DNA from: Pseudomonadota bacterium
GTDB taxonomy: Bacteria; Pseudomonadota; Gammaproteobacteria; Xanthomonadales; Rhodanobacteraceae
Assembly: GCA_025351555.1 (NCBI GenBank)
Contig: JANXVS010000045.1
Span: 1-12,964 of the forward strand
DNA length: 12,964 nt
Reading direction: 5' to 3'
Part shown: one piece after another, positions 1-7,544 of the stretch
How the letters are laid out: every line of letters begins with the position of its first letter
Numbering within the stretch: the stretch's first letter is position 1
Notes under the pieces: model-generated
The model's input: the letters and a program-made list of their open reading frames with translations, nothing else
Databases searched by the model: none
Told to the model about the DNA's origin: nothing
Translations under genes and position numbers: made by a program

Positions 1-1
1 C

Positions 2-214
2 TGGCGTGACAACGTGTTCGTCGAACGGCTGTGGCGCACGATCAAGTACGACGAGATTTACTTGAAAGCCTACGAGAACGTGAGCCATGCGCGCGAATCG
101 CTGGCTCGATTCATTGCCTTTTACAACACCCGACGCCCACACTCATCGCTAGACGGCAAGACGCCGGATGAGGTTTACTTCGCGACGCTGGCCGACGTGC
201 GCAAGGCAGCTTGA
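2..214 (+). CDS. IS3-family transposase (OrfB), C-terminal part, cut by window edge
   Basis: The frame is open from the left edge and ends at TGA 212-214. It reads WRDNVFVERLWRTIKY, then FIAFYNTRRPHSSLDGKTP, which is the C-terminal end of the DDE (rve) integrase-like domain of IS3-family OrfB proteins. The glutamate of the FVERLW motif should be the last acid of the DDE triad; the two aspartates lie outside the window. The protein would catalyse cut-and-copy transposition of its own element as part of an OrfAB fusion. No in-frame start is needed, because the gene continues to the left; a GTG at 14 is only an internal valine. Whether the whole element is intact cannot be judged from here. Confidence 0.9.
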   Translation, partial: WRDNVFVERLWRTIKYDEIYLKAYENVSHARESLARFIAFYNTRRPHSSLDGKTPDEVYFATLADVRKAA

Positions 215-228
215 CATATTCTCGGACA
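211..228 (+). repeat. Possible right terminal inverted repeat of the IS3 element
   Basis: The 18 bases straight after the transposase coding end (overlapping its stop codon) finish in ...CTCGGACA, and IS3-family ends usually terminate in CA. The partner repeat would lie outside the window, so this is a guess based on position and the terminal bases. Beyond it, to about 300, is a short AT-richer stretch (with ATAAAT-ATAG-ATTTAT at 239-254) that belongs to no recognisable gene. Confidence 0.3.
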
Positions 229-301
229 AGCAACAGCAATAAATATAGATTTATACAAGCAAGAGCAGCGCAGAAAGATCACTTAACAAAGCGAAAAAAC
301 T

Positions 302-1684
302 GTCCAAACAAACGGGGCCAGCTCTAGAGAAGCCACCGCTCCGCTTCGGTAAAGTGACGTTTACGAGGACGATCATTTTTCCCGAGGAGACGAAGCGATG
401 GCCGGATACGAGGTTAGCGTAGGAGCGGATTTGCTGCCAGGGTTGCTGGGCAGCCAGGATGGTTTGGCAAAACTGGTGGAGACGGTATTGAACCAGGTTC
501 TGCAGGCACAGGTGAGCGAATCGTTGGGGGCGCAGCGGCATGAGCGCTCGGAGGAGCGCGCCGGTTATCGCAACGGCACGCGTACACGCACGCTGTACAC
601 GCGCGTGGGGCCGGTGACCTTGCTGGTGCCGCAGACGCGCGAGGGCGGATTTTCGACGGAGATCTTCGCGCGCTACCAACGCAGCGAGCAGGCGTTTGTA
701 TTGGCGCTGATGGAAATGGTGGTTAAAGGCGTCTCTACGCGCAAGGTATCGGCGATCACCGAGGAACTGTGCGGCGCGAGTTTTTCCAAGTCGACGGTCA
801 GCGCCTTGTGCGCGGGCTTGCAGCCGCGGGTGGATGCGTTCAACGAACGTCGACTGGAGGGTGAGTTTCCCTTCGTGCTGGTCGACGCGATGTTCATCAA
901 GAGTCGCGACGGCGAGCGTGTGGTGATGCGCGCCGCGCTGGTGGTGTCGGGTGTGGATGCGTCCGGCAATCGACAGATCTTGGGTGTACGCATCGGCGAT
1001 ACCGAGAGCTACGCGACGTGGGACGAAACGTTCCGATGGCTGATCGAACGCGGGCTCAAGGGCGTGCACTACGTGATCTCGGACGATCACGGCGGACTGA
1101 CCAAAGCGGTGGCCAAACATTTTCAGAACGCGAGCTGGCAGCGTTGTCAGGTGCATCTGATGCGCAACGTGCTCGGCAGTTGCAGCTCGCGCGTGCGTGC
1201 CGAGGTTGCCGCGGCCGCCAAGCTGGTGTTCAACGCCCCGGATCGCGACGAAGCCAAGCGCAGGCTGGTGGAATTTTCGGCGCGTTTTGAAAAGACCGCG
1301 ACGAAGTCGGTGGCATGCCTGCAAGCTGGATTCGAGGATGCGATGACCGTTCTGGAATTGCCGGAGAAGTATCGCAAACGCCTGCGCAGCACGAACATGC
1401 AGGAGCGGCTGAACGAGGAGATCCGCCGGCGCGAGCGGGTCATCCGCATCTTCCCCAACGACGTATCGGCCTTGCGTCTTATTGGCGCGCTGCTAGCCGA
1501 GCACAACGAAGCATGGCAAGAACGGCGGTACCTGGATATGGATCAGTTCAATGACTGGAAAGCTGCGAGGGCGAGCCAGAACCTCCCCAATCAGGCGATT
1601 CCACTCGCTGCATGAAGAGCGAATTTAGGTAGAAACGGCAACAAGCTGAAGCGAAGAAAATTTACAGCAGATTTTGGACTTGAC
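302..1684 (+). mobile_element. IS256-family insertion sequence (approximate ends)
   Basis: A single transposase gene with short flanks, about 1.4 kb in total, which is normal for IS256-family elements. The only inverted match I see between the flanks is GTCCAAA at 302-308 against TTTGGAC at 1673-1679, so the outer ends are approximate. The right end is placed where homology of the antisense group II intron maturase stops (about 1683). No 8-9 bp target duplication is visible across the two ends, which suggests that the flanks have been rearranged since insertion. Confidence 0.6.
398..1615 (+). CDS. IS256-family (Mutator-type) transposase, apparently intact
   Basis: The 405-residue protein has the usual length for the family and should catalyse DNA transposition with an RNase H-like DDE domain. 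The first catalytic aspartate is in VDAMFIK (D163), the second in VISDDHGG (D229 or D230) and the glutamate in LNEEIRRR (E341). The family C-x2-H signature is seen in RCQVHLMRN (C250, H253). The N-terminal part has the conserved ERAGYRNGTRTRTLYTRVG stretch (residues 53-71). ATG 398 is preceded by GAGGAGA (384-390) at a good spacing. No frameshift or premature stop is seen, so the enzyme may still be active. It lies against the 3' side of the group II intron remnant on the opposite strand. Confidence 0.95.
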   Translation: MAGYEVSVGADLLPGLLGSQDGLAKLVETVLNQVLQAQVSESLGAQRHERSEERAGYRNGTRTRTLYTRVGPVTLLVPQTREGGFSTEIFARYQRSEQAFVLALMEMVVKGVSTRKVSAITEELCGASFSKSTVSALCAGLQPRVDAFNERRLEGEFPFVLVDAMFIKSRDGERVVMRAALVVSGVDASGNRQILGVRIGDTESYATWDETFRWLIERGLKGVHYVISDDHGGLTKAVAKHFQNASWQRCQVHLMRNVLGSCSSRVRAEVAAAAKLVFNAPDRDEAKRRLVEFSARFEKTATKSVACLQAGFEDAMTVLELPEKYRKRLRSTNMQERLNEEIRRRERVIRIFPNDVSALRLIGALLAEHNEAWQERRYLDMDQFNDWKAARASQNLPNQAIPLAA

Positions 1685-2857
1685 TTTTGGCTACTACGGG
1701 GCTGTGATAGTTCGCCCAGCCACGTAGCATCGGGTTTAGCAGGCCAATCAGATTTTCCTGCTTTGCCGTCTTGTTGGTGCTGATGACTTCCTTGACCTTG
1801 CGATAGAAAGCTTGCGCGTTCTTCTTGCTCGGCATGATCAGAAATTTCTAATTTGATACCGTCGGAAATTCCACCCCAGAAAGTCGAAACCCTCTTCTAC
1901 GTGTGTGATACGCGTTTTCTCCACGGACAGTTGCAAACCTCGCTCGGCGAGAAATGCTTCCATCCATGTTTTGACTTCGTCAAGAATCTCTTTCGAGACC
2001 CCCGTGATGACGAAGTCATCCGCGTATCGCACGACGTGTACGAGTAGCTTCTTGGCCTTGGCCACACCCAATCGCACATTGAGGTGCGCGATCAGTTGCG
2101 ATTCCAGCCCATCCAGCACCACATTCGCCAAGGTCGGGGAAATGATCCCGCCTTGCGGTGTTCCTGCTTCCGTTGCCAGAAGCTGGCCCTTGTGAACTAC
2201 ACCGGTCTTCAACCACTTCCGCAAGATCGATTTGTCCATCGGGACATTTCTCAACAGCCAGTCGTGATTGATGTTATCGAAACAGCCTTTGATATCTGCC
2301 TCCAGCACCCAGCGTGCAGAATTCTGCTGGGACAGGGAGACAAATAGCTGGCTCATGGCGTCGGCCGTCGAGCGATTGATCCGGAACCCATAGGAGTTCG
2401 GATCGCCCAACGACTCTGCCACGGGCGCTAAGGCCAACAGGTGCAGAGCCTGCATGGCCCTGTCCTTCATGGTCGGGATGCCCAGAGGGCGCTCCTTTCC
2501 ATTGGCCTTGGGAATAAAGACTCTCCGTAAAGGCAGAGGCTTGTATCCACGCTGCTTCAATTCGCCGACTGCTTTCCATCGGCGTTCCGGTGTATCCCAC
2601 AACTCGCGATCGACACCAGCCGTTCGCTTGCCTCGATTTTCAGTCACTCGACGCACGGCCAACAACTTGCCGCACAGTGAGCGGGCTAGCATCCGTTGCA
2701 GGACTTTCACCCTGCGCCAGTTGCCGGCCAATGTTGCCTTCGCGATCCGTATCTGCATCCCTCGGACGTTCCGCTCAACGCGACGCCATTCGACGCCGTG
2801 CCAATTATTTGGAGCGTCGGAAAGCGCAGACACAATCGCTCGATTGTGCTCTCTCAT
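1662..2857 (-). pseudogene. ltrA: Group II intron reverse transcriptase/maturase, frameshifted and truncated
   Basis: ATG 2857 follows a strong AAGGAGAG site. From there 339 residues are open to TGA at 1838. Reverse transcriptase motifs are in order: [17 protein letters not shown] (catalytic D188), QGGIISP (235-241), the active-site YADD (278-281) and GFDFLGW. The frame then breaks: QIRNF-stop is followed in the -1 frame by FLIMPSKKN and the maturase signature LLNPMLRGWANYHSPVVAKS. One A restored to the A-run at 1845-1848 would give an uninterrupted [16 protein letters not shown]. After VVAKS the frame reads unrelated IS-derived codons to a stop at 1662. The N-terminal style ([21 protein letters not shown]) resembles bacterial chloroplast-like class introns, which often also carry an HNH domain; none remains here. 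Confidence 0.9.
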
Positions 2858-3753
2858 GCTTCTCTCCTTCGGTAAACCCAAACGAAAGACGCATGGAGTC
2901 CCCATAGGGGCATGCGCCCCGTTGGGGTATTTGTATAAATGTACCCAAAAGAAAATGGGTACATCACCTTGAGGTCAATCAGTCATCACGCGACGATAGA
3001 CCAGCGGGAAGTGGGCATATCCGTCCGATTACAGGACGGCATTGGCTTTTTCCCGCATCTCATACCCGTACTGCCAACAGTCTCCCTTGCGGTCGACCTG
3101 CCCTGAAGGCAGCACTACGGGCTTACCACGTTCCCCACCTACCACACGACTGCGTTAGGGTCCGTCTCTTCACCGGTGGCCTTGATAGCGACGTGTTCCA
3201 TCGCTCGAGAGGAACAGCTAGCCACGCACCATTTTGGTAAGAGCCATAGTCAGCAGCTTTGGCTCCGCACTAGTTACGGTGTTTATCGACGATTTGCTTG
3301 TGCTACCCATGGCAGCCAGCCTTGCCCCTCAACCCCATTGCTGCTCGGAGTCTCTGCAACGCACCTCGCGGTGCGCACCACCCATAAAAGGGAGACGTTG
3401 TTCGGGAAGCTTCGCACCTCGCCGTTACCGGCCAAGCACGTCCCCGTAGGCTACTGTTTGTCGCAAAACAGGTTCACTGCCACCATATTAAACGGTAGCT
3501 GAACGATGGTAAGTAGAGCAGTGCTCTACGTGCTGCAAACAACCCTCATTGCGAGAATTGTGGTCAAAAGTTGAGCACAGCAATGCTGTGGAGAGAACAG
3601 GCAATACTCCGTCCTCACCATTGCGGTGATGGCCCGAAAGTACCCTCTCGGGTTTCCAACTTATTGATGATTCTGCGAATTAATTGCAGATTCAAGTGGT
3701 TTGCAGGTTGAGGCCTGCGTCCTTTGCAACACGGGTAGAGCTTCGTGTCGCAC
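2858..3753 (-). ncRNA. Group II intron RNA, domains I to IV upstream part
   Basis: This 0.9-kb stretch has no credible gene and is the structured 5' part of the intron, read on the minus strand. Several short hairpins fit ribozyme domain arms: the pair at 3513-3519/3523-3529 (GTAGAGC/GCTCTAC), CACAGC-AAT-GCTGTG near 3575-3590 and the 9-bp stem at 2939-2964. Short + strand open frames here (for example 3176-3502) are by-products of this RNA. I could not fold it, so the limits of individual domains are not assigned. Confidence 0.75.
2939..2964 (-). repeat. 9-bp hairpin in the intron RNA before the maturase gene
   Basis: ATGTACCCA (2939-2947) and TGGGTACAT (2956-2964) form a perfect 9-bp stem around an A-rich 8-base loop. 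It lies about 80 nt before the reverse transcriptase start. It is most likely a ribozyme arm (domain II-IV region) rather than a transcription terminator, because no T-run follows on the minus strand. Confidence 0.6.
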
Positions 3754-3804
3754 CAAAGCGCGTTAGTATAGCGATTAACGCCGGATTCCATAGGTCACCC
3801 GGGT

Positions 3805-5631
3805 ATGGCCACCGTTCCGCAACGACCCCAGTCTGCCGCCGGGCCCAGCGCCGGAGTGTCGTCGTTGGGTCTGCATCGCAAGCTCGAAATCGATGCCGTT
3901 CTGACCGTGCTTCGCCACGATGGGTTGATCGTGGAAGCCGACGCGCTCAAGGTGCGCGCGGACGCGCGTAGCGCGCGCGGCAAGATGGAACTGCATCCGC
4001 TTGCACTGATTGCAAGTCAGAAGTTGATCAACCCGCGCGACGGCAAGCCGCTGAGCCTGGAGGTATTGACTCAATGGCTGGCGGACAAGGCCAAGCTGCC
4101 GTACCTGAAGATCGATCCGATGAAGATCGATGCGGCGGCAGTAACCCAGGTGATTTCGCAAGCGTACGCGCAACGCTATCGCATCCTGCCGGTGGCGGTG
4201 AGTCCGGGCCAGGTCACGATCGCGACCTGCGAGCCGTTCGACACGCGCTGGTTGGCGGATCTGGGACACATCCTGCGCCGCGAGATCCATCGCGTGGTCG
4301 TCAATCCGGTCGACCTGAATCGCTACCTGGCCGAGTTCTACGGCGTCCAGCGCTCGATCCAGAAAGCCAACGACGCCAAGCTCGATGTTCATGACGGTCG
4401 CGGAATTCTCAACTTCGAGCAGTTGCTGGAACTGGGCAAGTCCGGCGACATCGGCGCCGACGACCGTCACGTCGTCCACATCGTGGATTGGTTGTTGCAA
4501 TATGCGTTCGACCAGCGCGCGTCCGATATCCATCTGGAACCGCGCCGCGATACCAGCCCGATCCGTTTCCGCATCGATGGCGTCATGCACAAGGTATTCG
4601 AGTTGCCAACGCCGGTGATGACGGCGGTGACCGCGCGCGTGAAAATCCTCGGACGCATGGATCTGGCGGAAAAGCGCCGCCCGCAGGATGGCCGCATCAA
4701 GACGCGTTCGGGCGAGGGTCGCGAAGTCGAGCTGCGCCTGTCGACGATGCCGACCGCGTTCGGTGAGAAAGTCGTGTTGCGCATCTTCGATCCGGACATC
4801 GTGGTCAAGGAATTCCGCCAGCTCGGTTTCTCGATGGACGAGGAAATTCTATGGCGCTCTCTGGTCGAGCGTCCGCACGGCATCGTGCTGGTGACCGGCC
4901 CAACCGGTTCCGGCAAGACCACGACGCTGTATTCGACACTCAAGCATCTGGCCACGCCCGACATCAATGTCTGCACGGTGGAAGACCCGATTGAAATGGT
5001 CTCCCCGGAGTTCAACCAGATGCAGGTGCAGGCGGGGATCGGTCTGGACTTTGCCACCGGTGTGCGCACCCTGCTCCGCCAGGATCCGGACATCATCATG
5101 ATCGGTGAGATCCGCGATCTGGAAACCGCGCAAATGGCAGTGCAGGCATCGCTGACCGGGCATCTGGTGCTGTCCACCCTGCACACCAATGATGCGCCGA
5201 CCGCGGTGACGCGCCTGCTTGATCTGGGCGCCCCGCATTATCTGATTCAGTCGACCCTGACCGGCGTGGTCGCACAGCGATTGATCCGCACCTTGTGCCC
5301 GCATTGCAAGGTGGAAACCGCGCTTGATGTGCGTGCCTGGGATGCGCTGGTGCATCGCTGGCGCGTGCTCGCGCCAGAGCGGGTGTACGGCCCGAAAGGC
5401 TGTCTGGAATGCCGCAACACCGGGTTTCTCGGCCGCACCGGCATCTACGAGATGATGCGAATTTCGCCGTCTATACGGCAAATGATTACTGCGACGATGG
5501 ATCTGGCGAAACTCAGCGAAACCGCGCTGGTCGATGGCATGCGTCCGCTGCGCGTGAGCGCCGCGGCGCAGGTTGCGCGCGGCCTGACTACGATCGCGGA
5601 AGTCGTCGGCGTGCTGCCCCCGATAGAGTGA
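3805..5631 (+). CDS. GspE/PilB-family secretion or pilus assembly ATPase
   Basis: A 608-residue cytoplasmic hexameric ATPase of the type II secretion/type IV pilus family, which powers pilin or pseudopilin assembly at the inner membrane. An N-terminal T2SSE-N/MshEN-like region (about 25-185) precedes the ATPase core. The core shows ASDIHLEP (239-246), Walker A GPTGSGKT (365-372), the Asp box VEDPIE (392-397), Walker B DPDIIMIGEIRD (427-438) and the His box TGHLVLSTLHTND (451-463). Two CxxC pairs (C498/C501, C533/C536) make the zinc-binding finger of the family. All key residues are present. No other secretion or pilus gene is in the window, so the partner machine is unknown and I give no symbol. 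ATG 3805 has a poor ribosome site. The upstream promoter area is interrupted at 3753 by the antisense intron. It is probably cotranscribed with the amidotransferase 10 bp downstream. Confidence 0.9.
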   Translation: MATVPQRPQSAAGPSAGVSSLGLHRKLEIDAVLTVLRHDGLIVEADALKVRADARSARGKMELHPLALIASQKLINPRDGKPLSLEVLTQWLADKAKLPYLKIDPMKIDAAAVTQVISQAYAQRYRILPVAVSPGQVTIATCEPFDTRWLADLGHILRREIHRVVVNPVDLNRYLAEFYGVQRSIQKANDAKLDVHDGRGILNFEQLLELGKSGDIGADDRHVVHIVDWLLQYAFDQRASDIHLEPRRDTSPIRFRIDGVMHKVFELPTPVMTAVTARVKILGRMDLAEKRRPQDGRIKTRSGEGREVELRLSTMPTAFGEKVVLRIFDPDIVVKEFRQLGFSMDEEILWRSLVERPHGIVLVTGPTGSGKTTTLYSTLKHLATPDINVCTVEDPIEMVSPEFNQMQVQAGIGLDFATGVRTLLRQDPDIIMIGEIRDLETAQMAVQASLTGHLVLSTLHTNDAPTAVTRLLDLGAPHYLIQSTLTGVVAQRLIRTLCPHCKVETALDVRAWDALVHRWRVLAPERVYGPKGCLECRNTGFLGRTGIYEMMRISPSIRQMITATMDLAKLSETALVDGMRPLRVSAAAQVARGLTTIAEVVGVLPPIE

Positions 5632-5641
5632 GAGAGCCGGC

Positions 5642-6406
5642 GTGGAAAAGGTGAGCCAGGCATCGAAGCAGCGTACGCGTGCCGCCAGACGTCTGCTGAT
5701 TGTGCAGACGGGCGCGACATTGCCGGCGCTGCGTGAGCGCCACGGCGATTTCCCCGAATGGTTCCGTCGCGGCCTGGGGCTGACACCGCAGCAGGTGGAT
5801 TGCGTGCGTGTGGATACCAGCCAGGCGCTGCCACCGCCGCGTAACGTCGCCGCCGTCGTCATCACCGGATCCGGCGCGATGGTTTCGGAGCGACTGGACT
5901 GGAGCGAACGCACAGCCCACTGGTTGCGCACCGCTGCCAGCACGGGCTTGCCGATGCTTGGAGTCTGCTACGGGCATCAGTTGCTCGCACACGCGTTCGG
6001 CGGCCATGTCGATTACAACCCGCGTGGTCGCGAGATCGGCACCGTCGATATCCAATGCCTGCCTGCGGCTGCAGACGATGAGTTGTTCGGCTGGTTGCCG
6101 CAGGTCTTCCGCGCGCACGCGACGCACTTGCAAAGTGTATTGAAACCGCCACCTGGCGCGGCCGTGCTGGCGCGCTCGACGATTGATGATTGCCAGGCGG
6201 TGCGCTACGCGCCGCGCGTGTGGGGTGTGCAATTCCATCCGGAATTCGGTGTGGCGCATATGCGCGGTTATCTGCGCGAACGCGAGGACGTAGTGAACAC
6301 CGAGGGGCTGGACGCACAGGGGCTCGGCCGCGCGGTCGGTGCAAGTCCGCAGGGACGAGCACTGCTGCGTCGTTTTGTGCGTATCGTTGCGGAAAGCGAG
6401 AACTAG
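5642..6406 (+). CDS. Class I glutamine amidotransferase (GMP synthase-like, GATase1)
   Basis: The 254-residue protein has the triad-type glutamine amidotransferase fold: ITGSGAM (74-80, oxyanion region), nucleophile C109 in LGVCYGHQLLA and H199/E201 in VQFHPEFG. Such domains release ammonia from glutamine for a synthetase partner, or hydrolyse gamma-glutamyl compounds. It is stand-alone and lacks the ATP-pyrophosphatase half of GMP synthetase, so the true substrate is unknown; a YfeJ-like or gamma-glutamyl hydrolase role is possible. The start is GTG 5642, with a GAGAG stretch just upstream, 10 bp after the ATPase stop. It ends one base before the terminator arm. The functional link to the ATPase gene is positional only. 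Confidence 0.88.
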   Translation: MEKVSQASKQRTRAARRLLIVQTGATLPALRERHGDFPEWFRRGLGLTPQQVDCVRVDTSQALPPPRNVAAVVITGSGAMVSERLDWSERTAHWLRTAASTGLPMLGVCYGHQLLAHAFGGHVDYNPRGREIGTVDIQCLPAAADDELFGWLPQVFRAHATHLQSVLKPPPGAAVLARSTIDDCQAVRYAPRVWGVQFHPEFGVAHMRGYLREREDVVNTEGLDAQGLGRAVGASPQGRALLRRFVRIVAESEN

Positions 6407-6407
6407 A

Positions 6408-6440
6408 AAAACAAAACGGCCGCAAGGGCCGTTTTGTTTT
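6408..6440. terminator. Strong bidirectional rho-independent terminator
   Basis: A perfect 14-bp inverted repeat, AAAACAAAACGGCC (6408-6421) and GGCCGTTTTGTTTT (6427-6440), encloses the 5-base loop GCAAG. It has a GC-rich tip and an A/T-rich base, so it gives a U-rich tail on either strand. It directly follows the amidotransferase stop (6406) and lies 43 bp beyond the stop of the convergent small gene, so it can serve both transcripts. Confidence 0.92.
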
Positions 6441-6483
6441 CGATCTGCGTCGTGTTATCTGGCGCGGAAAGTTGCAGCGAAAC

Positions 6484-6663
6484 TTACTTCTTCGCTTTGC
6501 GGACGCCGCCGGCCTTGGCGGAAGCCAGGTAATTATTGATCGCTTCGTTGGTCACGTCATACAGCGGACGACCAGATACCGCAGCGGCGGCCTTGAGGCT
6601 GTCGCGCACGCGCTTGGACACGCGCAGGCTGGCGTCGCGGGTATCTTCGTTGGGTTTTGCCAT
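6484..6663 (-). CDS. Small ribbon-helix-helix-like DNA-binding protein, 59 aa
   Basis: ATG 6663 is preceded by GGAG at a normal spacing, giving 59 residues. The pattern is a short strand (ASLRVS), a helix (KRVRDSLKAAAAVSG) and a second helix (YDVTNEAINNYLA), as in Arc/CopG-type ribbon-helix-helix proteins, followed by a basic tail (GGVRKAKK). Such proteins dimerise and bind DNA as autoregulators, antitoxins or small regulators. No toxin gene is next to it, so an antitoxin role is not supported. It has its own promoter (6716-6744) and a terminator downstream, so it is monocistronic. The open frame extends upstream to 7020 over tatC, but only the part from 6663 looks like a gene. Confidence 0.75.
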   Translation of the reverse strand: MAKPNEDTRDASLRVSKRVRDSLKAAAAVSGRPLYDVTNEAINNYLASAKAGGVRKAKK

Positions 6664-6715
6664 GTCTGTAACTCCGGTTTCGGGGTGAGGGAAAAATGCG
6701 CCAATTGCACAAAGG

Positions 6716-6744
6716 AGTTTATGCCAGAATGTTGCAAAAGACAA
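6716..6744 (-). promoter_or_regulatory. Sigma70-like promoter of the small RHH-like gene
   Basis: On the minus strand TTGTCT (6744-6739) is followed after exactly 17 bases by TAAACT (6721-6716). Transcription would start near 6708, about 45 nt before the ATG at 6663. The position in the gap after tatC fits separate transcription of the small gene. Confidence 0.6.
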
Positions 6745-6791
6745 ATTGTAGCTTACCGCTACCGGCGAGCGCCGACACGCATTATCCAGCG

Positions 6792-7544
6792 TTAAGCAGT
6801 GCTGCGGCGCAAGAAGATGCGCACCGCGATCAGGCCGGCCTCGTATAGCAGGCACATGGGGATCGCGAGCATGATCATCGACAGCACATCCGGTGGTGCG
6901 ACGATCGCCGCGACCACGAACGCGCCGAGGATGACATAGGGGCGATGCTTGGCCAGCTGCGCCGGCGTGACCCAGCCCATGAGCGCAACAATGAACACGC
7001 CGACGGGCACCTCGAAGCACAGGCCGAAGGCGAAAAACATGGTCAGTACAAAATCCAGGTACTTGCCGATGTCAGTCGTCATCGACACGCCTTCCGGCGT
7101 GGTGCTGAGCAGAAAGCCGAACACTTTCGGCAATACCACGAAGTAGGCGAACGCACAGCCCAGATAAAACATCAGCACGCTGGAAGCCAGCAATGGCATC
7201 GCGAGCCGCTTCTCATGCCGATACAGTCCCGGCGCCACGAACCGCCAAGCCTGGTACAGCACGACGGGCATCGCCAGAAACAGCGCGAAGAAAAACGCGA
7301 GCTTGATTGGTGTCAGGAAGGGCGAGGCCACCTCGATCGCCACCATCTTTGCATCTTTCGGCAGGAGTGCGAGCAGAGGTTCGGCGATCAGGTGATACAG
7401 ACGATTGGCGAACGGCAGCAGGACGACCAGCACCAGCAGCACAGCCGCGATTGCTTTTAGCAAGCGCTCGCGCAGTTCGACCAGATGCGAGATGAAGGAT
7501 TGCTGCGGGCCTTCCTGCTCGTCCTTGCGTTCAGCGCTGCTCAT
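6792..7544 (-). CDS. tatC: Sec-independent protein translocase TatC
   Basis: A 250-residue inner-membrane protein with six hydrophobic segments (about 28-48, 78-98, 117-138, 163-188, 202-217, 222-237). TatC is the receptor that, with TatB, binds the twin-arginine signal peptide of folded proteins. Family hallmarks are the N-terminal HLVELRERLLK (20-30, with the conserved glutamate E24), E178 in CFEVP and APPDVLSM (216-223). The ATG at 7544 lies inside the end of tatB (14-bp overlap), which implies translational coupling. It is the last gene of the tatABC operon; a separate promoter follows for the next gene. Confidence 0.97.
   Translation of the reverse strand: MSSAERKDEQEGPQQSFISHLVELRERLLKAIAAVLLVLVVLLPFANRLYHLIAEPLLALLPKDAKMVAIEVASPFLTPIKLAFFFALFLAMPVVLYQAWRFVAPGLYRHEKRLAMPLLASSVLMFYLGCAFAYFVVLPKVFGFLLSTTPEGVSMTTDIGKYLDFVLTMFFAFGLCFEVPVGVFIVALMGWVTPAQLAKHRPYVILGAFVVAAIVAPPDVLSMIMLAIPMCLLYEAGLIAVRIFLRRSTA

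Larger units (their letters stand above)
1683..3753 (-). mobile_element. Group II intron, 5' end present, 3' end lost
   Basis: On the minus strand the element begins with GTGCGACACG at 3753, fitting the GUGYG 5' consensus. It runs through about 900 nt of structured non-coding RNA into a reverse transcriptase/maturase gene. Characteristic stretches occur before the gene, such as GGGAAAAAGCCAATGCCGTC at about 3053-3034. The six bases of 5' exon before the boundary (minus-strand GCTTTG, 3754-3759) are complementary to minus-strand CAAAGC at 3256-3261, a candidate IBS1/EBS1 pair. The end of the maturase domain, any HNH nuclease domain and RNA domains V/VI are absent; homology stops at about 1683 against the IS256 element. 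The intron is therefore dead as a self-splicing or retrohoming unit. Confidence 0.85.

Noticed and set aside
251..1324. Long minus-strand open frame of 357 codons
   Set aside because: It lies opposite the IS256 transposase, which has clear motifs; the antisense protein is His/Arg-rich with no recognisable domain.
3176..3502. Plus-strand open frame of 108 codons in the intron region
   Set aside because: It lies in the structured intron RNA on the opposite strand and has no recognisable domain or convincing start.
4849..5943. Minus-strand open frame of 364 codons opposite the ATPase and amidotransferase
   Set aside because: Shadow of two genes with catalytic motifs; composition typical of antisense translation in GC-rich DNA.
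6484..6663. Antitoxin of a toxin-antitoxin pair
   Set aside because: No small partner gene is adjacent on either side; the neighbours are a terminator and tatC.
6664..7020. N-terminal extension of the small RHH-like gene to 178 codons
   Set aside because: It would overlap tatC out of frame, and the extension has no sensible protein features; ATG 6663 has a ribosome site and an upstream promoter.
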